From: Halomonas sp. Y3
GTDB taxonomy: Bacteria > Pseudomonadota > Gammaproteobacteria > Pseudomonadales > Halomonadaceae
Assembly (NCBI RefSeq): GCF_024137965.1
Contig: NZ_CP099975.1
Span: forward strand, 2,232,001 to 2,296,000
Length of the DNA: 64,000 nt
Reading direction: 5' to 3'
The notes under the pieces: generated by a model
Database searches by the model: none
The model's input: only the letters and a program-made list of their open reading frames with translations
What the model was told of the DNA's origin: nothing
Program-made: the position numbers and the translations under genes
Part shown: piece after piece, positions 39,517 to 49,174 of the stretch
Layout of the letters: the number at the start of each line of letters is the position of its first letter
Numbering within the stretch: position 1 is the first letter of the stretch

Positions 39517-41026
39517 GAATGGCACTTACTTAAGCTTTTTCGGATGACCATGCTGGCGGATTTGCTCTCGGGCTATTGGCCGCGGCGTCTTCAACAGCGG
39601 GTGGGGTGATGGTCGTCGTTTTAGCGCTCTAGGCTCCACCCGCCCCGGCCGCTGCCCCACACGAAGCGTCGTGATCTGTTTCATGAGGCAAGCGCGCTCA
39701 TGATCGTGAAGCGGCGAACGTGCCGCGATCTGCCGCACCATCTGCACCGTATGCTTGAAGCTGAGGTGCTGAGGCAAGCAGTCTGCCCAGTCACTGGCTT
39801 CCACCATCACACGGCGGATCAGGTTGTAGGCCAACAGATACACCCACACCTCCTTTTCCACCATGGCGGGCGTCTTGCAGCGTAGCCGGTCCATGCCCAG
39901 GGTCGTCTTGATGTCCCGCAGGCGCAGCTCCACCTGCCAACGCATCTGATAGAGTTCCTGGATTTGCTGACGGGGCACCGCTCTGTCGGTGCATGTCGTG
40001 ATCAGAACCATACCGCCAACCGCCAGCTCCCTCATCGACAGCGTCGTCGGCAAGGCGTTGAACGCCGCTTGGCTCATCCAGTCACGGCGATTCTTGGGTT
40101 TCTCCCACGTCGCAATGTGATCCTTGTGCCCCAGCGGGTCGCCGGCCTGAAAATCCGTCTCGCGTCGGAAGTGCTGGCGCATCACCACATCGACACCGCG
40201 GGCAGCCAGTTCTGCGACCAGGGCATAGGACGGGTAATAGCGATCCGCAATGACGATGTCTCCAGCCTCAAAGGTGTCGAGCATCTCCCGCAGCAGAGCA
40301 TGCTCGCCCGTCCCCTTGCCCTTCAAGGGACCCATGGCGGCATTGAGTACCGCACCGCTGTTCATGTCCATGATGACCACCAGGCGCGCCATCGGAAAGC
40401 CCAGGCCGGGCTTCTGACTACCTGGCTGGGGGAAGCGTTGCTGGTTCTCGGGCGTATCCGGCATCGACACGGTGGTGCCGTCAATCAGCTTGATGGGCCG
40501 GCCTTGCCAGGTTCTGGCTGCGGGCATACTTGCTGCCAGGGTATGGCCAAGATGACGTGTCAGGTCGGCGATGACATCGCCTGGCAGTCGCTGCCGGGCC
40601 CGGCAGTAGGCGCCCGTACGAGGGCTTGCCGTGGCCTGCTGGTGATGTGTCCAGGTCAGGAGATGGCGGTTGACGGCTTGCTGGCAAGAGCCGTCGGCTC
40701 CCAGGACTTGCGCGATGAATGTCTCCAGCGTGACCATGGGCGGAAAGAGCCGATGGCGACAAGCCGGCAGCGCTTGATCCAGGCCGGAAGCTGCGAAAGT
40801 CGCGTGGAGTTGAGCGTATAGCTCGGTGTGACCCGGGCGGTTGGCATGATGCGCGACGCGCCGCTGTTGGCATTGGTGAAGCAGATCAGTAGGATAGGTC
40901 ATGAGAGCAGGCGTTGGATTGGCGGGTTGTGTGTGGTTTCGCGACTTACACAATACCTCATCCGACGCCTGTTTTCATTTATATCAAGGGGTTACGCCTC
41001 TTTTAGCCCTTAAGTAAGTGCCATTC
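39517..41026 (-). mobile_element. IS4-family insertion sequence, 1510 bp
   Basis: Bounded by perfect 18-bp terminal inverted repeats (GAATGGCACTTACTTAAG at the left, its complement at the right) and an 11-bp direct duplication of target. It carries one transposase gene read on the minus strand, the same direction as the interrupted dctP. Ends, duplication and transposase are all intact, so it is potentially active. No passenger genes. Confidence 0.95.
39526..40902 (-). CDS. IS4-family transposase
   Basis: 458-residue DDE transposase (475 if a TTG at 40953 is used). Seen: first catalytic Asp in LIDGTTVSMPDT, second in VIADRYYPSYAL, and the IS4 signature Y-X2-R-X3-E-X6-K in YQMRWQVELRLRDIK, which holds the catalytic Glu. 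N-terminal part resembles the helical DNA-binding region of IS4 transposases. Its stop lies 9 bases inside the left terminal repeat region. No truncation seen. Confidence 0.93.
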   Translation of the reverse strand: MTYPTDLLHQCQQRRVAHHANRPGHTELYAQLHATFAASGLDQALPACRHRLFPPMVTLETFIAQVLGADGSCQQAVNRHLLTWTHHQQATASPRTGAYCRARQRLPGDVIADLTRHLGHTLAASMPAARTWQGRPIKLIDGTTVSMPDTPENQQRFPQPGSQKPGLGFPMARLVVIMDMNSGAVLNAAMGPLKGKGTGEHALLREMLDTFEAGDIVIADRYYPSYALVAELAARGVDVVMRQHFRRETDFQAGDPLGHKDHIATWEKPKNRRDWMSQAAFNALPTTLSMRELAVGGMVLITTCTDRAVPRQQIQELYQMRWQVELRLRDIKTTLGMDRLRCKTPAMVEKEVWVYLLAYNLIRRVMVEASDWADCLPQHLSFKHTVQMVRQIAARSPLHDHERACLMKQITTLRVGQRPGRVEPRALKRRPSPHPLLKTPRPIAREQIRQHGHPKKLK

Positions 41027-41037
41027 GGGTCTGGCCC
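41027..41037. repeat. Target-site duplication, right copy
   Basis: GGGTCTGGCCC, matching 39506-39516. Confidence 0.92.
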
Positions 41038-41293
41038 AGATTGAGTAGCTCGAGCACTGCGTTCTCGCCGCCAAGGGAGCCGGCCAGGAAGGGGCGCACA
41101 TTGAAGCGGCCCGGCGCCTGCTCCTCGAGGTACTCGGCGAAGCGTTCGACGGCGGCACTTTCCGAGCCCCCTTCGCTCATGGTGTTGTTGACCTGGATCT
41201 CGATGGTGCTGGCCATCGCGAAGGGGGCGGCCGCGGCCAGGCCCAGACTGGCGAGGGTAGCAAGTAGCGTCTTGCGCATATGACGTTCTCCCG

Positions 41294-41320
41294 GCGGTAT
41301 TGTTGCCATGCGGTATTGTT
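41294..41320 (-). promoter_or_regulatory. Direct repeats upstream of dctP
   Basis: GCGGTATTGTT occurs at 41294-41304 and 41310-41320 (16-base period), 15 bases before the dctP ATG. Possible operator half-sites or leader repeats; function unknown. Confidence 0.4.
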
Positions 41321-41498
41321 TCTATGCAGTGCCGCCGCGCGACCGGCGGCTCCGGTATTCTGATCTTGGGACAAGCCATGGCCTGGCTCAAATCGAGGTT
41401 GGAGAAGGCAGGCTTCGCGAATGACGATGACAGAAGATAGCGTGATGTCACCTGGCCTGTCGGCCTTCAGCAGGACTGTTACGACCAAAGAAGGATAG

Positions 41499-43221
<1,723 letters not shown>

Positions 43222-43276
43222 GGGGCCCCCGCACGCATGGGTCGGATATCAGATATCGTGGCACTATACCCGCTGG

Positions 43277-43291
43277 TTCGTGATCCACGAA
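43277..43291. promoter_or_regulatory. Predicted LysR operator TTCGTG-N3-CACGAA
   Basis: Perfect 6-3-6 dyad TTCGTGATCCACGAA containing the T-N11-A LysR box, 55 bases upstream of lysR and 81 upstream of the CoA transferase gene. A second small palindrome GATATCAGATATC lies at about 43246-43258. Confidence 0.7.
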
Positions 43292-43372
43292 ACCACGCTT
43301 GTCGATTGCCTAATGGCCAGCTACCGGCCCATGTCACATGATGGGGCGAAGACCGCATAAGGAGCCTCTCTC

Positions 43373-44578
43373 ATGACGACCCCGAAAACACGCCAGCTGC
43401 CACTCGCCGGACTCAAAGTGATGGAGCTGGGCCAACTGATCGCAGGCCCCTTTGCCACAAAAATGTTGGGCGAATTCGGCGCCGACGTGATCAAGATCGA
43501 GCCGCCGGGCACCGGCGACCCACTTCGCAAATGGCGAATGATCGAGGATGGCACTTCCCTTTGGTGGCATGTCCAGTCTCGCAATAAGCGCTCCGTCTCG
43601 CTGGACTTGCGAACCGTGGAGGGCCAGGATCTGGTCCGGCACCTAGCCGCTGATGCCGACGTGCTGGTGGAGAACTTTCGCCCCGGCACCCTAGAGCAGT
43701 GGGGGCTGGGCTACGATTCCCTGTCGACTGCCAACCCGGGGCTGATCATGGTGCGCGTCTCCGGCTACGGCCAGACCGGGCCCTATCGGGACAAGCCAGG
43801 CTTCGGGGTAATCGGCGAGGCCATGGGCGGACTCCGCTACCTGACAGGCCAGCCAGGCGAGCCTTCCGTTCGCGTCGGCGTCAGCATCGGCGACTCTCTC
43901 TCCGCGCTCTACGCGGTGATCGGCACCCTGCTCGCGCTTCAGGAGCGCAGCCGCAGCGGAAAGGGTCAAGAGATCGACGTTGCCCTCTACGAGTCAGTGT
44001 TCGCCATGATGGAAAGCCTGCTGCCAGAGTATGACGCCAGCGGACAGGTCCGAGAACCCAGCGGCAGCGCCCTGCCAGGCATCACGCCGTCCAATGCCTA
44101 CCGCATTCGAGATGGAGACTACGTACTGATCGCCGGTAATGGCGACAGTATCTTCAAGCGGCTGATGACAGTCATCGGCCGCCCAGACCTGGCCGAGGCC
44201 CCGGATCTGGCCCACAACGACGGCCGCAGCCGACGTGCCGAGGAGATCGACGCCGCCATCGAGACCTGGAGCCAACAGCACGGCCGCGACGAGATACTCT
44301 CTGCTCTCGACGAGGCCCGGGTGCCAGCAGGTTATCCCTACACCGCCGCCGACATCGCCCACGACCCTCACTATCTGGCCCGGGAGATGATTCAGTCGTT
44401 CACCCGACCGGATGGCAGGCCACTAAAGGTGCCCGGGGTGCTACCCAAGCTTAGTGCCACACCCGGGCGGCTCGGCCACGGAGGCCCAGCCCTCGGCGCT
44501 CACACCGAGGAGGTACTCGACGAGCTGGGAATTGATGAGGCAACCCGCACCAAACTCCGCAATGCCGGCATCATCTGA
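43373..44578 (+). CDS. CaiB/BaiF-family CoA transferase
   Basis: 401-residue class III CoA transferase that moves CoA between acyl-CoA (often succinyl-CoA) and a free acid. Seen: N-terminal LAGLKVMELGQLIAGPFATKMLGEFGADVIKIEPPG, the NKRSVSLDLR segment, NFRPGTLEQWGLGYD, and the region of the catalytic aspartate SIGDSLSALYAVIGTLLAL (Asp174). With the lyase that follows 28 bases on, the likely sequence is activation of a hydroxy-dicarboxylic acid to its CoA ester, then cleavage. Confidence 0.93.
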   Translation: MTTPKTRQLPLAGLKVMELGQLIAGPFATKMLGEFGADVIKIEPPGTGDPLRKWRMIEDGTSLWWHVQSRNKRSVSLDLRTVEGQDLVRHLAADADVLVENFRPGTLEQWGLGYDSLSTANPGLIMVRVSGYGQTGPYRDKPGFGVIGEAMGGLRYLTGQPGEPSVRVGVSIGDSLSALYAVIGTLLALQERSRSGKGQEIDVALYESVFAMMESLLPEYDASGQVREPSGSALPGITPSNAYRIRDGDYVLIAGNGDSIFKRLMTVIGRPDLAEAPDLAHNDGRSRRAEEIDAAIETWSQQHGRDEILSALDEARVPAGYPYTAADIAHDPHYLAREMIQSFTRPDGRPLKVPGVLPKLSATPGRLGHGGPALGAHTEEVLDELGIDEATRTKLRNAGII

Positions 44579-44606
44579 TGCCATCCAGAGCTTCAGGATA
44601 ACCGCT

Positions 44607-45533
44607 ATGACCCAGCTACAGATCAACGAGGTAGCACCCCGCGACGGCTTCCAGAGCGAGGCGAGCTTCATTCCGACCGCAGACAAGATCCGTCTAATCG
44701 ATGCCCTCTCCGTCACCGGCCTGGCTCGCATCGAAACCACCTCTTTTGTGTCGCCCAAGGCGATCCCCCATTTGCGCGACGCCGCCGAGGTAGTCACCGG
44801 CATTCAGCGCCGTACCGACGTGGGCATTACTGTGCTGGTGCCAAACGTCAAGGGCGCCGAACGCGCGCTCGCGGGCGGCATCGACGAGGTGAACCTGGTG
44901 ATGTCGGCCAGTGACTCCCACGGCCTGGCCAACCTTCGCATGACCCCGACGCAGTCCCTCGAGCAGTTCGCCGCCATCATCGAGGCGGTGCGCGACCACC
45001 CACAAGGTCGGGCAGTCTTCATCAACGCCTCGCTATCCACCAGCTTCGGCTGCCCCTTCGAGGGCGAGGTGCCACAGGCCCGGGTATTTGAGCTGATCGA
45101 GCACCAGTTGGCGCTAGGCGTACAGGGGGTGACCCTCTGCGACACTACCGGCATGGCCAACCCAGCCCAGGTGGCCCGCCTCTGCGAGGCAGCGCAATCG
45201 CGCTTTCCCGACACCCCCTTCACCCTGCACTTCCACAACACGCGCGGCATGGGGCTAGCCAATGCGCTAGCCGCCTGGCAGACGGGCATCACCCGCTTCG
45301 ATGCCTCGCTGGGGGGACTAGGCGGCTGCCCCTTCGCCCCCGGCGCCACCGGCAATGTCTGCACCGAAGATCTGGTACACATGTTCGAGCAGATGGGAGT
45401 AGCGACCGGCGTCGACCTCGACGCACTGCTGGCCGCCTCGGCCATCCTGCCCGATCTGGTGGGGCACGAGACCCCGGGGCAGGTGGTGAAAGCGGGCAAG
45501 GCCGACCGGCAATATCCCATACCGAGCCGCTGA
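44607..45533 (+). CDS. Hydroxymethylglutaryl-CoA lyase-family enzyme
   Basis: 308-residue TIM-barrel lyase. Seen: NEVAPRDGFQSE (catalytic Arg-Asp), FVSPKAIPHL, metal-binding HFHNTRGMGLANALA, and the signature GLGGCPFAPGATGN with the active-site cysteine. It cleaves HMG-CoA to acetoacetate and acetyl-CoA, or an analogue such as citramalyl-CoA. Start at ATG 44607 (AGGA upstream). There is no 3-methylcrotonyl-CoA carboxylase nearby, so it is unlikely to be the leucine-pathway copy; with the CoA transferase it fits direct use of free 3-hydroxy-3-methylglutarate or a related acid. Confidence 0.9.
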   Translation: MTQLQINEVAPRDGFQSEASFIPTADKIRLIDALSVTGLARIETTSFVSPKAIPHLRDAAEVVTGIQRRTDVGITVLVPNVKGAERALAGGIDEVNLVMSASDSHGLANLRMTPTQSLEQFAAIIEAVRDHPQGRAVFINASLSTSFGCPFEGEVPQARVFELIEHQLALGVQGVTLCDTTGMANPAQVARLCEAAQSRFPDTPFTLHFHNTRGMGLANALAAWQTGITRFDASLGGLGGCPFAPGATGNVCTEDLVHMFEQMGVATGVDLDALLAASAILPDLVGHETPGQVVKAGKADRQYPIPSR

Positions 45534-45584
45534 CGCCGGGAACGCAAGGCTTCAAAGGAGCCCCTTCGAGCCTGCTTCCGTGTT

Positions 45585-46541
45585 CTACACCGCCGTCAGC
45601 CAGTCGTCGAAGCCGGCCAGCTCGCCGCGTACCGCCCGGCCATAGAGCCGCTGCAGTCTGGCGGTAACGCAGTCGTCGGCAATGGGGGCCGCGACGGCTG
45701 GCGCGCCGCTCAGGGCGCCAATATGGCGACCGTCCAGCTCGCGCAGAGGCAGAATCTCGGCGGCGGTACCGGTCAGGAAGGCCTCCTCGGCGGTATAGAG
45801 CTCGTCGCGGGTGATGCGTCGCTCCACCACCTCAATACCCAGCGCCTCCCTGGCCAACCGAATCACGCTGTCCCGGGTGATGCCGCGCAGGCAGGAGGTC
45901 ACCTCGGGCGTGTGCAGCACGCCGTCGCGCAGCAGGAAGACGTTGGCCGCCGAGGCCTCGGCCACATAGCCCTCCGTGTCGAGCATGATGGTCTCGTCGA
46001 AGCCCGCCTTCACCGCGGTGTTGAGCGCCAGCATGGAGTTGACGTAGTGGCCGCTGGTCTTGGCGCGACACAGGCTGATGTTGACATGGTGGCGCGCCCA
46101 GGAGGAGGTCAGGGCGCGCAGGCCCACCCGCGCCGCCTCGGGCGTCAGATAGGCGCCCAGGTCCCAGGCGGCGATCATCACGTGGGTAGAGAGCCCGCTG
46201 GCTCTCAGGCCGAGCCCCTCGGCGCCGAGAAACACCGTGGGCTTGAGGTAGGCGTCGGTCAGGCCGTTGCGGGACAGACAGTCGCGCTGGGCCTGGATCA
46301 GCGTTTCAGCGTTGAAAGATAACGGTATATCTAGGGCGTGAGCGCTCTCCCGCAGCCGCCGAGTATGCTCCGCCACCCGAAACAGGTGGGTCCCCTTCGG
46401 CCCGGCATAGGCCCGCACTCCCTCGAAGCAGCCCATGCCGTAGTGCAGGGTGTGGCTGAAGACGTGCACCTTCGCCTCCCGCCAGGGCAGCCACTCGCCG
46501 TCCATCCAGATCCAGCCGTCTCGGTCGTACAGCGGCGTCAT
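45585..46541 (-). CDS. ilvE: Branched-chain-amino-acid aminotransferase
   Basis: 318-residue fold-type IV PLP transaminase. Seen: WIWMDGEWLPWREAKVHVFSHTLHYGMGCFEGVRAY, the lysine-bearing CRAKTSGHYVNSMLALN, and EASAANVFLLRDG. AAGGAGGG is 6-7 bases before the ATG, 12 bases after the HDAC-type gene stop, so it is probably the last gene of that operon. It may be the housekeeping IlvE or a transaminase of the operon's own pathway. Confidence 0.92.
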   Translation of the reverse strand: MTPLYDRDGWIWMDGEWLPWREAKVHVFSHTLHYGMGCFEGVRAYAGPKGTHLFRVAEHTRRLRESAHALDIPLSFNAETLIQAQRDCLSRNGLTDAYLKPTVFLGAEGLGLRASGLSTHVMIAAWDLGAYLTPEAARVGLRALTSSWARHHVNISLCRAKTSGHYVNSMLALNTAVKAGFDETIMLDTEGYVAEASAANVFLLRDGVLHTPEVTSCLRGITRDSVIRLAREALGIEVVERRITRDELYTAEEAFLTGTAAEILPLRELDGRHIGALSGAPAVAAPIADDCVTARLQRLYGRAVRGELAGFDDWLTAV

Positions 46542-46553
46542 TGTCTTCCCTCC

Positions 46554-47714
46554 TTACTCGCTAGCCTCGCGACCCGCCGATGGCCGGCCGCGTCGCGCCG
46601 ACAGCCGCCCGGCCTCGCCCCAGGCCTCTCGCCAGGCGTCGATCAGCTCGCGCTGGTGGGGCTGAAGGGACTGATAGCCCCAGGCGGCGATCTCGTCATT
46701 CTGGGGGTCCGGCACCGCGGTCGCACTGCCCGCCAGGGCCTGGATCACCGCGTGGCCGCAGAGCGGCACATACCCCTCGGAGTAGCCGCCTTCGTGGACC
46801 ATCACCAGGCGCCCCTGACAGCAGCGCTCGGCCAGGGCCTTCACCTGCGCGGTCATCCGGGCAAAGGCGTCACCGTTGAGCAGCATCTTGCCCAGCGGGT
46901 CCTTGGCACAGGCATCATAGCCGCAGGCCACCACGATCAGCTCGGGAGCGAAGGCCTCGATAGCCGGCAGCACCAGCGTCTCCATGGCGTAGTCATAGGC
47001 GCCAATGCCACACCCCGGCGGCAGGGGCAGATTGAGGTTCGCCCCCAGGCCTTCTCCCTCGCCCTGCTCCTCGAACCCACCGCTCTCAAGCGGGTAGTTG
47101 GCGGCCTGATGCAGCGACACCGTGAAGACCTCCGGGTCTTGCCAGAAGGCCGCCTGCTGGCCGTTGCCGTGGTGCACGTCCCAGTCGAGGATCGCCACCC
47201 GGCCCACCAGCCCGAGCGCCCGCGCGCGCATCACCGCCACCGGGATATTGCCCAGCAGACAGAAACCGCGGCCGCGGTCAGCCTCGGCGTGATGCCCCGG
47301 CGGGCGGCAGAGCGCATAGGCGCGGGAGAGCTCACCGCCGGCGACCGCCTCCACGGCGGCCAGGGCCAGCCCCGCCGACTGACGCGCCGCCGCCAGGCTG
47401 CCCGGCATGAAGGGCGCACAGTCGCCACCGTCACCTCCCCGCCCGGCGTCACCCGCTGCGAGGGCATCCAAGTAGCGGGCCGTATGGAAGCGCTCGAGAT
47501 CCTCCCGGCTTGCCGGCGGCGGCTTGCGCACCGCCAGCTCATCGATCAGACCCGAAACCTCCAGGAGATTCTTGAGCCGGCGCTTGCTCTCGGGGCTCTC
47601 CGAGGCGGGCTGCGGCTGCAGGTAGGCCCCGGGCGCCGAGAAGACGCCAATGGCCCCCGGGTCGTGCCAGAAGCAGCGCTCGTGCCAGAAAAACCCGGTG
47701 GCGGCGCTCGTCAT
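46554..47714 (-). CDS. Class II HDAC-type deacylase
   Basis: 386 residues of the arginase/histone-deacetylase fold. Seen: CRPPGHHAEADRG (His141/His142), AILDWDVHHGNG with zinc ligands Asp179 and His181, GYDACAKDPLG with Asp267, and HEGGYSEG with Tyr311. Bacterial members deacetylate small amides such as acetylpolyamines or N-acyl amino acids. The ATG overlaps the cyclodeaminase stop by 4 bases. Position in a RidA/OCD/transaminase operon behind a TRAP transporter suggests an N-acyl amino substrate imported by that transporter. Confidence 0.93.
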   Translation of the reverse strand: MTSAATGFFWHERCFWHDPGAIGVFSAPGAYLQPQPASESPESKRRLKNLLEVSGLIDELAVRKPPPASREDLERFHTARYLDALAAGDAGRGGDGGDCAPFMPGSLAAARQSAGLALAAVEAVAGGELSRAYALCRPPGHHAEADRGRGFCLLGNIPVAVMRARALGLVGRVAILDWDVHHGNGQQAAFWQDPEVFTVSLHQAANYPLESGGFEEQGEGEGLGANLNLPLPPGCGIGAYDYAMETLVLPAIEAFAPELIVVACGYDACAKDPLGKMLLNGDAFARMTAQVKALAERCCQGRLVMVHEGGYSEGYVPLCGHAVIQALAGSATAVPDPQNDEIAAWGYQSLQPHQRELIDAWREAWGEAGRLSARRGRPSAGREASE

Positions 47715-48652
47715 GCGGGCGGCTCCAGCCGCTCCCAGGCCTCGATGGCGGCAGCGAGATCCTCCAGCGAGGCCCCCACCGACTTGAACAGGGTGATGGC
47801 CTCCGGCGAGGAGCGGCCGGATTTCTCTGCGCGCAGCAGCTCGGCGAGTTCGGCGCGAATCGCATCGAAGGAGAAGGCGCCCTCCTCCATGGCCTGGAGG
47901 ATATCTCCCGCCTCGCCCCGGGCACCGGCATAGGTGTCCACGAAGACCTCGCTGCGTGCCAGGCAGTCGGCATCGGTCTCGCGCATGCTGGGCCGGAAAG
48001 CGCCGATCAGGTCGAGATGGGTCCCCGGGGTGAGCCAGGCGCCGCGAATCAGCGGTGCGGTGGAGAGGGTCACGCAGCTGACGATATCCGCCTCCCGGGT
48101 CGCCGCCTCCAGGTCACCGACCGCGGACGTCTCGAAGCGCTCGGCATACTCGGCGGCCAGCGCCTCGGCCTTCTCGGCACTGCGCCCCCAGATGCGCACC
48201 CGGCGGATGGGGCGCACCGCAGCGTGCGCTTCGATCACCATGGGGGCCAGCTTTCCGGTCCCCACCACCAGCAGGGTCTCGGCATCCTCGCGGGCCAGCT
48301 CGCGGGCCGCTAGGGCCGAGGCCGCGGCGGTGCGGCGCCGGGTCAGTTCGCTGCCGTCCAGGCAGGCCAGAGGGCGCCCGTGGGCCCCCTCGCTGAGCAG
48401 ATAGACGCCGGCGATGGCCGGCAGGCCGTGATCAGCATTCTGGGGAAAGACGTTGACCATCTTCACCCCGATGTAGCCGGCCTTTTCCCAGGCGGGCATC
48501 AGCAGCAGGGTGGCCTCGCCGTCGGGGCGGTGCATGGCGTGATGGTGGCGAGGCGGTGACTCCACGCCCTCGCGGAAGGTGTGGGCCAGGCGCTGCACCA
48601 GGGGCTCCCAGGGCAGCGCCTCGGCCACCTCCGCGGCCGAGACGACTCGCAT
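47711..48652 (-). CDS. Ornithine cyclodeaminase/mu-crystallin family protein
   Basis: 313 residues. Seen: substrate-site residues in PPRHHHAMHRPDGEATLLLMPAW and GVKMVNVFPQN, the Rossmann motif LLVVGTGKLAPMVIEAH (GTG-K, not the usual GxGxQ), and HLDLIGAFRPSMRETD. The family includes ornithine cyclodeaminase, alanine dehydrogenase and ketimine (pyrroline-2-carboxylate) reductases. With RidA beside it, an imine-forming or imine-reducing step is likely. Starts 1 base after the ridA stop. Confidence 0.9.
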   Translation of the reverse strand: MRVVSAAEVAEALPWEPLVQRLAHTFREGVESPPRHHHAMHRPDGEATLLLMPAWEKAGYIGVKMVNVFPQNADHGLPAIAGVYLLSEGAHGRPLACLDGSELTRRRTAAASALAARELAREDAETLLVVGTGKLAPMVIEAHAAVRPIRRVRIWGRSAEKAEALAAEYAERFETSAVGDLEAATREADIVSCVTLSTAPLIRGAWLTPGTHLDLIGAFRPSMRETDADCLARSEVFVDTYAGARGEAGDILQAMEEGAFSFDAIRAELAELLRAEKSGRSSPEAITLFKSVGASLEDLAAAIEAWERLEPPA

Positions 48653-48653
48653 A

Positions 48654-49010
48654 TCAGGCCTCCGGAATCGCGGCGGTCACCATGATCTCCACCTTGAACT
48701 CGGGCAGCGCCAGCTTGGCCTCGGTGGCAGCCCGCGCCGGCGGGCGGCCGGGCACCACCCAGGCGTCCCAGACGGCGTTCATGTCGGCGAACTCGCCCAT
48801 GTCGGTGACCCACACCAGGGCGCTGAGAATATGCTCCTTGGAGGTACCGGCAGCGGCCAGCTGGCGGTCAATCTTGGCCAGCACCTGCTCGGTCTGGCCG
48901 CGCATGTCGGCGCTGGTGTCGTCGGGCACCTGGCCGGCCAGGTAGACGGTGCCGTTATGCACGGTGGCCTGGCTCATGCGGGTGTTGCTGTCGTGATAGG
49001 TAACGGTCAT
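48654..49010 (-). CDS. RidA-family enamine/imine deaminase
   Basis: 118 residues. Seen: NGTVYLAGQVPDD, DRQLAAAGTSKEHIL, the Arg-containing PGRPPARAATEAKLALPEFKVEIMV. The arginine in PPARAA occupies the place of RidA Arg105, which holds the carboxylate of the imine. It would hydrolyse 2-imino acids released by the neighbouring cyclodeaminase-family or transaminase enzymes. Start at ATG 49010; an in-frame extension to 49064 is unsupported. Confidence 0.92.
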   Translation of the reverse strand: MTVTYHDSNTRMSQATVHNGTVYLAGQVPDDTSADMRGQTEQVLAKIDRQLAAAGTSKEHILSALVWVTDMGEFADMNAVWDAWVVPGRPPARAATEAKLALPEFKVEIMVTAAIPEA

Positions 49011-49070
49011 TGCACGTCTCTCATGTGTAGGTGCCGGTCGGCACCGATCAAGGGGCTGCATCAAGCAGCG

Positions 49071-49163
49071 TTATAACCAGGCATCGGGCTTGCAGGCGAA
49101 AAGCGCGGAATGCGCAACCAGCGATGCACGACTCTCCTGATCAGATTGGGCGAAATGCTTCAT
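49071..49163 (-). CDS. Candidate small ORF, 30 residues
   Basis: ATG 49163 lies 6 bases after a perfect AGGAG, immediately downstream of the dctM stop, and the frame runs to TAA at 49071. The peptide starts MKHFAQSDQESRASLVAHS and has a single cysteine; it is not hydrophobic and I do not recognise it. It fills the gap between dctM and ridA. It may be a real small protein, a translational-coupling leader, or chance. Confidence 0.4.
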   Translation of the reverse strand: MKHFAQSDQESRASLVAHSALFACKPDAWL

Positions 49164-49174
49164 GACGACATCTC

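Larger units (their letters stand above)
38781..41279 (-). pseudogene. dctP: TRAP substrate-binding protein DctP, split by an IS4 element
   Basis: 5' part (41279-41027) encodes the signal peptide MRKTLLATLASLGLAAAAPFAMA and the first mature residues up to ...NLGQT; 3' part (39505-38781) resumes with QLSITGGNWRQQYAPEYD and continues to the end. Removing the 1510-bp insertion and one copy of the 11-bp target duplication restores 978 bases in frame (325 residues), a normal DctP length. Otherwise no frameshift or stop is seen, so the insertion looks recent. The SBP ligand type (an organic acid) is not readable. GGGAG precedes the ATG. Confidence 0.93.

Noticed and set aside
39506-41037. Shorter IS ends (14-bp repeats starting at GGCAC)
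   Set aside because: With those ends no target duplication is found; extending by GAAT gives 18-bp repeats and a perfect 11-bp duplication that also restores the dctP frame.
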